From Desulfovibrionales bacterium GWA2_65_9 (GTDB lineage Bacteria > Desulfobacterota > Desulfovibrionia > Desulfovibrionales > Desulfovibrionaceae), in contig MGTN01000102.1 in the NCBI GenBank assembly GCA_001799475.1, positions 1-5,443 on the forward strand: a stretch of 5,443 nucleotides of DNA, read 5' to 3'. The notes under the pieces were generated by a model, which saw only the letters and a program-made list of their open reading frames with translations, did no database searches and was not told where the DNA came from. Positions 1-5,443 of the stretch are shown in pieces. The first letter of the stretch is position 1. Each line of letters begins with the position of its first letter. The position numbers and the translations under genes are program-made.

Positions 1-218
1 CCTTCGCCCTTGTGCCCGACCCGGCCCTGGCCGCGCACAAGCGTCTGGGCAGCCCGGTGGTGCCAACGCTTTACGCCGTGGCCAGCAGCGGCGGCAAGCT
101 GCGCCTCTTGAACACGCGGGAGGGCGAATTCAACGAAGACCCGGACGCCTTCCTGGATGCGCTGCTGCGTGCGTTGCCCGCCCCCCCTGGCCACGCCAAG
201 GCTCCAACCAGGAAGTGA
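1..218 (+). CDS. C-terminal part of a thioredoxin-fold protein (5' truncated by window edge)
   Basis: The reading frame enters from the left edge (complete codons from base 3) and stops at TGA 216-218, leaving about 71 residues of the C-terminus. The fragment contains GSPVVPTLYAV, where VPT looks like the cis-proline strand of thioredoxin/TlpA-like folds. This is followed by a glycine turn (SGGKLRLL), a GEF segment and a terminal helix (DPDAFLDALLRAL), an order that matches the end of a thioredoxin domain. The tail after the helix is short, proline- and lysine-rich, and probably disordered. The catalytic CxxC region, if present, lies upstream of the window, so it is not possible to say whether the protein is a redox enzyme, a peroxiredoxin-like protein or a lipoprotein. 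A GTG at 12 is in frame but would start inside the fold, so it is not taken as the true start. It is separated by 58 bases from the next gene, with no evident terminator. Confidence 0.6.
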   Translation, partial: FALVPDPALAAHKRLGSPVVPTLYAVASSGGKLRLLNTREGEFNEDPDAFLDALLRALPAPPGHAKAPTRK

Positions 219-264
219 CAACAGCATCAAGATCTGGCACCATAGCTTTCACGAGCACGAGTCC

Positions 265-270
265 GGGGAG
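265..270 (+). promoter_or_regulatory. Shine-Dalgarno site fixing the start at 277
   Basis: GGGGAG lies six bases before ATG 277. The same frame is open further upstream, to a possible ATG at 157 that overlaps the preceding gene. However, that extension has low-complexity, non-conserved-looking residues and no comparable ribosome site, so 277 is the preferred start. Confidence 0.6.
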
Positions 271-276
271 AAGTAC

Positions 277-1146
277 ATGGCTGGGGAGACGACGCAGACT
301 GAGGCACGAGGGGACGCCGAGGCCAAGGCCAGGGCCACGCTCTTGTGGCGCTGCTGGCCCGACGGCGAAAAAAGCTGCCCGCGCTGCCGCACGGTTGCGC
401 CCTACACCCTGGCCGAGGGCCGTCTGCGTTGCGGGGCCTGCCGCTACACCTTCCACGACTTCACGGGCCGCTGGCTCAATCTGAGCGGGCTCACGCCCGG
501 ACAGTGGCTGGACCTGGCCCGGGCCTTCGCCCTGGACGCCAACACCCGCGAGGCGGCCGAGGCAGCGAACATCTCCTACAACACCGCCTTCAAGGCCCTG
601 ACGGTGCTGCGCCTGGCCATCCTGGCCCAGGGCACGGACGCCCGGCAGCTTTTCGGCCCGAAGACCGGCCTGGGCGACCTGATCCGTGGCGGCAAGCTCT
701 GCCCCGCGCCCGACACCCCCGTCGGCGAGGTCCCGGTATACGGCATCCTGAGCCAGGGCCAGCGGGTGTTCGTGGACATGGTGCCCGAACTCACGGCCGA
801 GAGCGTGCTGCACTTCAATCACAACTTCCACCTACGCGTTGCCCGGCTCGGGCACATCCTGCTCACCGACCGCTACAAGACCTATGACGGCCTCATCCTC
901 TGCGGCGACGACCGCCTGCCCTACCACTACCTGCTGCGCCACCAGGGCCTTCCCTTCGCCGATTCCGGCAGCCCCTTCTGGCTCTATGCGCGCGACCGGC
1001 TGCGCCAGTTCAAGGGCCTCTCGGCCCGGCGCTTTCCGCTGTACCTGAAGGAGCTGGAGCTGCGCTTCAACCGCCAGGGCGAGGACCTCTTGCCGCTGTT
1101 CCTCGACGCCCTGTGCGCCCCCATTCCGGCGGCTGCCCTCGCCTGA
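277..1146 (+). CDS. IS1595/ISXO2-like transposase-related zinc-ribbon protein, possibly domesticated
   Basis: The protein has 289 residues from ATG 277. An N-terminal zinc ribbon is formed by C34-x2-C37 and C52-x2-C55. A helix-turn-helix-like segment follows at about residues 75-115 (TREAAEAANISYNTAFKAL). The C-terminal half resembles the RNase-H-like DDE domain of IS1595-family transposases: a PVYGIL strand near 153-158, a TDRYKTYDGL segment with D198 in the usual second-aspartate position, and a final ELELRFNRQ block like the family's Y-x2-E-x2-FR-x-N-R signature. The usual VDET block before PVxGI is not intact; D134 is the only candidate there. The region where the third acidic residue normally sits reads SGSPFW, without the glutamate. 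Loss of catalysis is inferred from these motif comparisons from memory, not from an alignment. No terminal inverted repeats or target duplications were found around it. It could be a degenerate transposase or a co-opted DNA-binding protein, perhaps a regulator of its neighbours. Base composition matches the surroundings, which argues against a very recent insertion. Confidence 0.65.
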   Translation: MAGETTQTEARGDAEAKARATLLWRCWPDGEKSCPRCRTVAPYTLAEGRLRCGACRYTFHDFTGRWLNLSGLTPGQWLDLARAFALDANTREAAEAANISYNTAFKALTVLRLAILAQGTDARQLFGPKTGLGDLIRGGKLCPAPDTPVGEVPVYGILSQGQRVFVDMVPELTAESVLHFNHNFHLRVARLGHILLTDRYKTYDGLILCGDDRLPYHYLLRHQGLPFADSGSPFWLYARDRLRQFKGLSARRFPLYLKELELRFNRQGEDLLPLFLDALCAPIPAAALA

Positions 1147-1285
1147 GCACGTCCTCCAGCCCCGCTTCTCACCACATTTTTCTCCCGCCCTTTGCCTGCC
1201 GGTGCCAAAGCTTGCGCAGGTGATAATTTAATTGACTCAAACCACACTTCTTGTGCTAAGAAAAACATCATAGAGTGGAGGTCTT
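1147..1285. other. Intergenic region upstream of the formate dehydrogenase cluster
   Basis: This 139-base gap has no plausible gene. It holds a T-run at about 1176-1182 without a convincing preceding hairpin, so an intrinsic terminator for the upstream gene is not supported. It then becomes distinctly AT-rich from about 1221 to 1270, unlike the GC-rich flanks, as expected for a promoter region. A small perfect inverted repeat, TTGA-C-TCAA, lies at 1232-1240. Confidence 0.6.
1232..1260 (+). promoter_or_regulatory. Candidate sigma70-type promoter for the fdh cluster
   Basis: TTGACT at 1232-1237 is a close match to a -35 element. Seventeen bases later GCTAAG (1255-1260) is a weak -10, helped by an upstream TG (1252-1253) in the extended -10 position. 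Transcription would then begin around 1267, close to the ribosome site of the small gene starting at 1286. The -10 match is poor, so this is a proposal only. It is the best-looking promoter in the gap and is located correctly to serve the three following genes. Confidence 0.35.
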
Positions 1286-1528
1286 ATGGATACCCTATCC
1301 GTCGCTCCCGTGGGAGCCAACAAACAGACCGGTCCTGACCTGTTGACCCTGCCCTTCGGGGGTCTTGGCCTGGACCTGGCAAAGGTCCGGCGCAAGGTGC
1401 GCGGACTCGTGCTTTTGCCCTTCGCCAAACGCGAAGCGCAAAGGGCCGAGCCCCGTCCCGAGGCGCCCCCTGTGCTTTCCGGCTACCGCCTTTTGGTGCG
1501 GCTCAGCCGGGAGACGCTTGGCAGTTAA
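1286..1528 (+). CDS. Small basic hypothetical protein preceding formate dehydrogenase
   Basis: This is an 80-residue protein that I do not recognise. A good ribosome site, GGAGG at 1277-1281, precedes ATG 1286, and codon third positions are mostly G or C as in the neighbouring genes, so it is likely translated. The sequence has a glycine/leucine-rich segment (LPFGGLGLDL, about 22-31), a basic cluster (KVRRKVRG, 33-40), a short hydrophobic stretch (LVLLPF, 41-46), an E/R/P-rich linker (about 49-62) and a C-terminal GYRLLVRLSRE segment. There is no signal peptide, no cysteine and no full membrane span. By rough count it has 13 K/R against 7 D/E. It ends 29 bases before the catalytic subunit and probably shares its transcript. 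A role in maturation or regulation of the dehydrogenase is possible from position alone; a non-functional leader ORF is also possible. Confidence 0.55.
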   Translation: MDTLSVAPVGANKQTGPDLLTLPFGGLGLDLAKVRRKVRGLVLLPFAKREAQRAEPRPEAPPVLSGYRLLVRLSRETLGS

Positions 1529-1557
1529 GGTTTAAAACCCATAACAACGGAGGCCAC

Positions 1558-4500
1558 ATGAAGCTTTCGCGCAGAGGGTTCCTCAAACTCTCCGCCGCAG
1601 CGGCCTTGAGCACAGCATTTGGCGGTATCGGCTTCGCCCTGAAGCCCGCAGCCGTCGACCGCATCGCCCAGCTCAAGCCCGACTGGAGCAAGCAGACCAC
1701 CACAGCTTGCTGCTACTGCGCAGTCGGTTGCGGACTCATCGTCAACACCGCCCTCACCGGCACCAAGCGTGCCATCAACATCGAGGGCGACCCCGACCAT
1801 CCCATCAATGAGGGCGCGCTGTGCGCCAAGGGCGCAGCCATCTACCAGCTGACCGAGGGCACCCCCGGCCAGCCGAACCCGCGCCTGCAGAAGGTCATGT
1901 ACCGCAAGCCCTTCGGCACCAAGTGGGAAGCTAAGTCCTGGGACTGGGCGCTGGAGCGCATCGCCAAGAACATCAAGCGCGACCGTGACGCCACCTTTAC
2001 GCTGAAAAACGCCAAGGGCCAGACCGTCAACCGTTGCGAAGGGCTGGCGAGCGTCGGCTCCGCAGCCATGGACAACGAGGAATGCTGGGCCTACCAGGCG
2101 TTCCTGCGCTCCCTTGGACTGACATACATCGAACATCAGGCCCGTATCTGACACAGCGCAACTGTAGCGGCTCTGGCAGAGTCGTTCGGACGCGGCGCGA
2201 TGACCAATCACTGGATCGACCTGAAGAACAGTGATTGCATTCTTATCATGGGCAGCAACGCTGCCGAAAACCATCCCATCTCCTTCAAGTGGGTCACCAA
2301 GGCGCAGGAAAAGGGCGCAGTGGTCATCCATGTCGACCCCCGCTTCACCAGGACGAGCGCTAAATCCGACATCTACGCGCCCCTGCGCTCCGGTTCGGAC
2401 ATCGCCTTCCTGGGCGGCATGATCAACTACATCCTGGAGAACGACCTGATCTTCAAGGAGTACGTGGTCAACTACACCAACGCCTCCTTCATCGTCGGCG
2501 ACAAGTACGACTTCAAGGACGGCATGTTCAGCGGCTTCAACGCCGAGACGGGCAAGTACGACAAGTCCGCCTGGGCCTTTGCCCTGGACGCGGGCGGCGT
2601 GCCCCAGCGTGACAACACCCTGGCCAATCCCCGCTGCGTGTACCAGCTGATGAAGAAGCATTACAGCCGCTACACCCTCAAGGCCGCCGTGGACATGTGC
2701 GGCACCCCTGAGGCCAAGCTGCTTGAGGTCTACAAGGCCGTTGCCGCCACGGGCAAGCCGGACAAGGCCGCAACGTCCATGTACGCCATGGGCTGGACCC
2801 AGCACACCGTTGGCGTGCAGAACATCCGCGCCATGAGCCTCATCCAGTTGCTCCTGGGCAACATGGGCGTGGCCGGCGGCGGCATCAACGCCCTGCGCGG
2901 CGAGTCCAACGTCCAGGGTTCCACCGACCAGGCCCTGCTCTTCCACATCATCCCCGGCTACATGCCCACCCCGAGCACCGGCCAGCCCACGCTTGACGAC
3001 TACCTCAAGCTGGTCAAGCCCGTGTCCAAAGACCCCAAGAGCATGAACTGGAAGAAGAACTACGGCAAGTACGCCGTGAGCCTGCTCAAGAGCTTCTACA
3101 AAAACGCCGAGCCCGCCCAGGCCTATGACTGGATGCCCAAGCTCGAGGTGGGCCAGAACGCCTCCTGGCTGGTGCTCTTCGACAAGATGCTCCAGGGCCA
3201 GTTCAAGGGCTTCTTCGCCTGGGGCATGAACCCCGCAGTGTCTGGAGCGAACTCCAACAAGACCCGCGAGGCCATGACCAAGCTTGACTGGATGGTCAAC
3301 GTCAACATCTACGACAACGAGACCGGCAGCTTCTGGCAGGGCCCGGGCATGAACCCCAAGAAGATCAAGACCGAGGTCTTCATGCTGCCCTGCGCGGTGT
3401 CCACCGAGAAGGAAGGCTCCATCTCCAACTCCGGCCGCTGGATGCAGTGGCGCTACCAGGGTCCCAAGCCCCTGGGCGAATCCCGCCCCGATGGCGAGAT
3501 CATCTACGAGCTGGCCCAGAAGGTGCGCGAGCTGTACAAGAAGGAAGGCGGCGCCTTCCCCGAGCCCGTGCTGAACCTGAACTGGGAGGACATGGGCAAC
3601 GGACACGAGTTCGACGTCCACAAGACCGCCAAGCTCATCAACGGCTACTACCTGAAGGACGTCTCGGTTAAGCAGCCTGACGGCTCCATGAAGGTCTTCA
3701 AGGCCGGCACCCAGGTAGCGGCCTTCCCGGCCCTGATGGACGACGGCAGCACCTGCTCCGGCAACTGGATCTACTGCGGCTCGTACGTCGGACCCGATCC
3801 CAAGGACAACCGCGCGGCCAAACGCTCCAAGGAGCAGACCCCGGCCCAGGCGGCCATCGGCCTGTTCCCCAACTGGTCCTGGTCCTGGCCGGTCAACCGC
3901 CGCATCATCTACAACCGCGCCAGCGTGGATCAGGCAGGCAATCCTTACGCCCCGCAGAAGCCCGTCCTGGCCTGGAACGCTGCAGGCAAGAAATGGGACA
4001 TCGACGTGGTGGACGGCGGCGGGAATCCCGGTACCGTGCATCCGTTCATCATGCAGGTGCATGGCATGGGCGCCCTGTTCGGCCCCGGCCTGAACGACGG
4101 CCCCTTCCCCGAGTACTACGAGCCGCTGGACTGCCCCGTGTCCAGCCATCCGTTCTCCAAGGTGCTGCACAACCCGACCGCGCTGACCTTCAAGGGCGAG
4201 AAACGGGCCGTGTGCGACCCGCGCTTCCCGTTTGTCTGCACCACCTACCGCGTGACCGAGCACTGGCAGACGGGCCTCCAGACCCGCTGGCAGCCCTGGC
4301 TGCTTGAGGCCGAGCCCCAGATGTTCTGCGAAATGAGCGAGGAACTCGCTGCCCTTCGCGGCATCAAGAACGGCGAGAAGGTCTGGCTGGAGAACGAACG
4401 CGGCAAGCTCTGGGCCAAGGCCATCGTGACCAAGCGCTTCAAGCCGTTCGTCGTGCAGGGCAACATCGTGCACGAGGTCGGCATCCCCTGGCACTTCGGC

Positions 4501-4617
4501 TGGCGGTTCCCCAAGGACGGCGGCGATGCGGCCAACCTGCTGACCCCGTCCGTGGGCGACCCCAATACCGGCATACCCGAGACGAAGGCCTTCATGGTCA
4601 ACGTCCGGAAGGCTTAA
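1558..4617 (+). CDS. fdhA: Formate dehydrogenase catalytic (alpha) subunit, selenocysteine-containing, Tat-exported
   Basis: The product oxidises formate to CO2 in the periplasm using a bis-(molybdopterin guanine dinucleotide) Mo or W site. Read through TGA 2149-2151 as selenocysteine, it has 1019 residues, close to E. coli FdnG (about 1015). An SRRGFLKL Tat motif at residues 4-11 precedes a hydrophobic stretch to about residue 28. C51, C54, C58 and C89 form the [4Fe-4S] site (CCYCAVGC and LCAKG), and K91 is the conserved lysine next to it. U198-H199 is the active-site pair. The residues after it (SFGRGAMTNHW) match the FdnG family closely. GSNAAENHP (232-240) and DPRFTRTSAKSD (260-271) belong to the cofactor-binding domains. 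R447 in ALRGESNVQG is the expected formate-site arginine, 249 residues after U198, against 250 in FdnG as I recall it. The dinucleotide-binding C-terminal domain runs from about 921 to the end. ATG 1558 is set by CGGAGG at 1548-1553. The gene could equally be called fdnG. Whether Mo or W is used cannot be read from the sequence. Confidence 0.96.
2149..2190 (+). promoter_or_regulatory. Selenocysteine UGA codon and bacterial SECIS-like hairpin
   Basis: TGA 2149-2151 is followed by C, and the frame stays open for 822 further codons with strong family similarity on both sides, so it is a recoded codon and not a stop. Bases 2166-2174 can pair with 2178-2186, giving nine pairs including G-U wobbles. 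The three-base loop GGC (2175-2177) begins 23 bases after the UGA. Known bacterial SECIS elements have an apical loop about 16-37 bases after the UGA with a G near the loop start, and this fits. I see no clear equivalent of the bulged U of the E. coli fdhF element; SelB recognition is known to vary between lineages. SelA, SelB, SelC and SelD must be encoded elsewhere in the genome. Confidence 0.88.
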
Positions 4618-4622
4618 GGAGG
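4615..4622 (+). promoter_or_regulatory. Strong Shine-Dalgarno overlapping the fdhA stop codon
   Basis: TAAGGAGG includes the alpha-subunit stop TAA (4615-4617) and lies six bases before ATG 4629. It is a near-perfect complement of the 16S rRNA 3' end. The overlap suggests that ribosomes finishing alpha can start beta, which would help keep the two subunits in balance. Confidence 0.75.
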
Positions 4623-4628
4623 CACGTC

Positions 4629-5357
4629 ATGAGTGGTAAGAGCTTCTTCGTCGATCTGACGAAATGTACCGCCTGCCGTGGCTGCCAAGTCGCCTGCAAG
4701 CAGTGGAAGAAACTGCCTGGCGAGAAGACTGTGAACACAGGATCGCACCAGAATCCGCCCGACCTCTCCGACATCACCCTGCGCGTTGTGCGCTTCAGTG
4801 AGAAGGAGATGGAAGGCAAGATGCACTGGTTCTTCCTGCCTGATCAGTGCCGCCACTGCGTGGACGCCCCGTGCAAGTCCGGCGCCTCCCTGCCCGACTC
4901 CATCATCGTGGATCCGGACACCGGCGCCGTGGTTTACAACGAGAAGACGGCCAAGGAAGATGCGGCCACCATCCGCTCCTCCTGCCCGTACGACATCCCG
5001 CGCGTGAACAAGAAGACCAAGGTCATCAGCAAATGCGACATGTGCAACGACCGCGTGAAGGCAGGGAAACTCCCGGCCTGCGTGCAGTCCTGCCCCACCG
5101 GAACCATGAACTTCGGTGACCGTGACGCCATGCTGAGCCTGGCCAAGAAGGGCCTGGAAGCGGCCAAGAAGAAGTACCCGAACGCCCAGTTGGTGGACGA
5201 GGAATCCGTCCGGGTCATCTTCCTGACCCAGGACAAGCCTGCCCTGTACGCCAAGACCCTCATGGCCGACGCGTCGAGCACGCTTGGGCCGCGCGGGTAC
5301 ACGCGTCAGGAACTCTTTGCCGGGCTGATGAAGCCGGTGAGGAACATCCTGGGCTAG
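4629..5357 (+). CDS. fdhB: Formate dehydrogenase iron-sulfur (beta) subunit
   Basis: This is a 242-residue ferredoxin-like electron-transfer subunit of the DMSO reductase/FdnH type. It should carry electrons from the alpha [4Fe-4S] cluster to an external acceptor. Twelve cysteines are arranged as C13-x2-C16-x2-C19-x3-C23, C74-x2-C77-x4-C82, C119 (SSCPYD) and C136-x2-C139-x11-C151-x3-C155 (CDMCNDR...PACVQSCPTG). This is enough for three [4Fe-4S] clusters, as known for soluble Desulfovibrio FdhB, whereas E. coli FdnH has four. The protein is shorter than FdnH (about 294 residues) and lacks its C-terminal membrane helix. The C-terminal part (about 165-242) is charged and soluble-looking. There is no signal peptide, so export probably depends on the Tat signal of alpha. 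The gene begins 11 bases after the alpha stop. ATG 4629 is chosen because of the ideal ribosome site and because the first cluster motif begins at residue 13. Confidence 0.94.
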   Translation: MSGKSFFVDLTKCTACRGCQVACKQWKKLPGEKTVNTGSHQNPPDLSDITLRVVRFSEKEMEGKMHWFFLPDQCRHCVDAPCKSGASLPDSIIVDPDTGAVVYNEKTAKEDAATIRSSCPYDIPRVNKKTKVISKCDMCNDRVKAGKLPACVQSCPTGTMNFGDRDAMLSLAKKGLEAAKKKYPNAQLVDEESVRVIFLTQDKPALYAKTLMADASSTLGPRGYTRQELFAGLMKPVRNILG

Positions 5358-5392
5358 GCCCAATGAGTTGATGGAACGCACCTCTAGATAGG

Positions 5393-5443
5393 AAGCCGCT
5401 GGGGAGGATGGACCAAGCTGGCGGTTTCCCCTTCGGGGGGGGG
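5393..5443 (+). other. Potential structured RNA downstream of fdhB (leader or terminator, cut by window end)
   Basis: After fdhB no gene is evident in 5358-5443. AAGCCGC (5393-5399) can pair with GCGGTTT (5421-5427) in seven pairs, one of them G-U. Next to it CCCC-TTCG-GGGG (5428-5439) forms a hairpin with the very stable UUCG tetraloop. The G-run continues to the last base, so the outer part of this structure cannot be seen. No U-tract is present, so an intrinsic terminator is not shown. A 5' leader of the next gene, such as a cofactor-sensing riboswitch, is an alternative that I cannot confirm from memory of any consensus. Confidence 0.35.

Noticed and set aside
130..831. A 233-codon minus-strand frame opposite the transposase-like gene
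   Set aside because: The plus-strand frame has zinc-ribbon and DDE-like motifs, while this one has only GC-biased composition.
1201..1215. Possible sigma54 promoter (GG ... TTGC)
   Set aside because: The gap between the GG and GC dinucleotides is 11 bases instead of the required 10, and the -24 block does not match TGGCAC.
2149..2151. Reading the TGA as a nonsense mutation making fdhA a pseudogene
   Set aside because: The position is the known selenocysteine site of this family, with conserved sequence on both sides and a SECIS-like hairpin.
1525..4494. A 989-codon open frame on the minus strand opposite fdhA
   Set aside because: It is antisense to a gene with clear family identity. Such long open antisense frames arise from GC-rich codon use. 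Its product is a low-complexity G/L/V/A/H-rich sequence with no recognisable domain.
5351..5361. GGGC-TAG-GCCC hairpin at the fdhB stop as a terminator
   Set aside because: The stem has only four pairs with a three-base loop and is followed by AATGAGTTG, not a T-run.
4614..5381. A 255-codon minus-strand frame opposite fdhB
   Set aside because: It is a shadow of fdhB with no recognisable motif and no supported start site.
5408..5443. Possible start of a new gene at ATG 5408 after GGGGAGG
   Set aside because: The ribosome site directly abuts the ATG with no spacing, and the frame lies in a region with strong pairing potential. Too few codons remain to judge.

Overview
The window is GC-rich DNA that reads almost entirely on the + strand. 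Its centre is a two-gene locus for a periplasmic, selenocysteine-containing, molybdenum- or tungsten-dependent formate dehydrogenase. The catalytic subunit resembles the FdnG/FdhA type. It is paired with a soluble three-cluster ferredoxin-like subunit, and strong Shine-Dalgarno sites precede the genes. Together these suggest a sulfate-reducing deltaproteobacterium of the Desulfovibrio group. That assignment is an inference from gene type and layout, not from a marker gene.

Layout: (1) positions 1-218 hold the 3' end of a gene whose product looks like the C-terminal half of a thioredoxin-fold protein. (2) 277-1146 encodes a zinc-ribbon protein of 289 residues related to IS1595/ISXO2-type transposases. 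It seems to have lost at least one catalytic acidic residue and shows no visible insertion-sequence ends, so it may be a domesticated derivative. (3) 1147-1285 is a non-coding gap with an AT-rich stretch and a plausible promoter. (4) 1286-1528 encodes an unrecognised basic protein of 80 residues just ahead of the dehydrogenase. (5) 1558-4617 is the alpha subunit gene, read through an in-frame TGA at 2149-2151 that encodes selenocysteine, with a SECIS-like hairpin directly downstream. (6) 4629-5357 encodes the beta subunit. (7) 5358-5443 is non-coding, rich in potential RNA structure, and runs off the end of the window.

How the parts work together: the alpha subunit carries a Tat signal, the bis-pterin active site with selenocysteine, and one [4Fe-4S] cluster. 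It should oxidise formate to CO2 in the periplasm. Electrons would pass to the three [4Fe-4S] clusters of beta, which has neither a signal peptide nor a membrane anchor and so is probably exported bound to alpha. No gamma (cytochrome) subunit is visible, so the physiological acceptor, likely a periplasmic cytochrome c in such organisms, is not in this window. The 1286, 1558 and 4629 genes are closely spaced and probably form one transcription unit.
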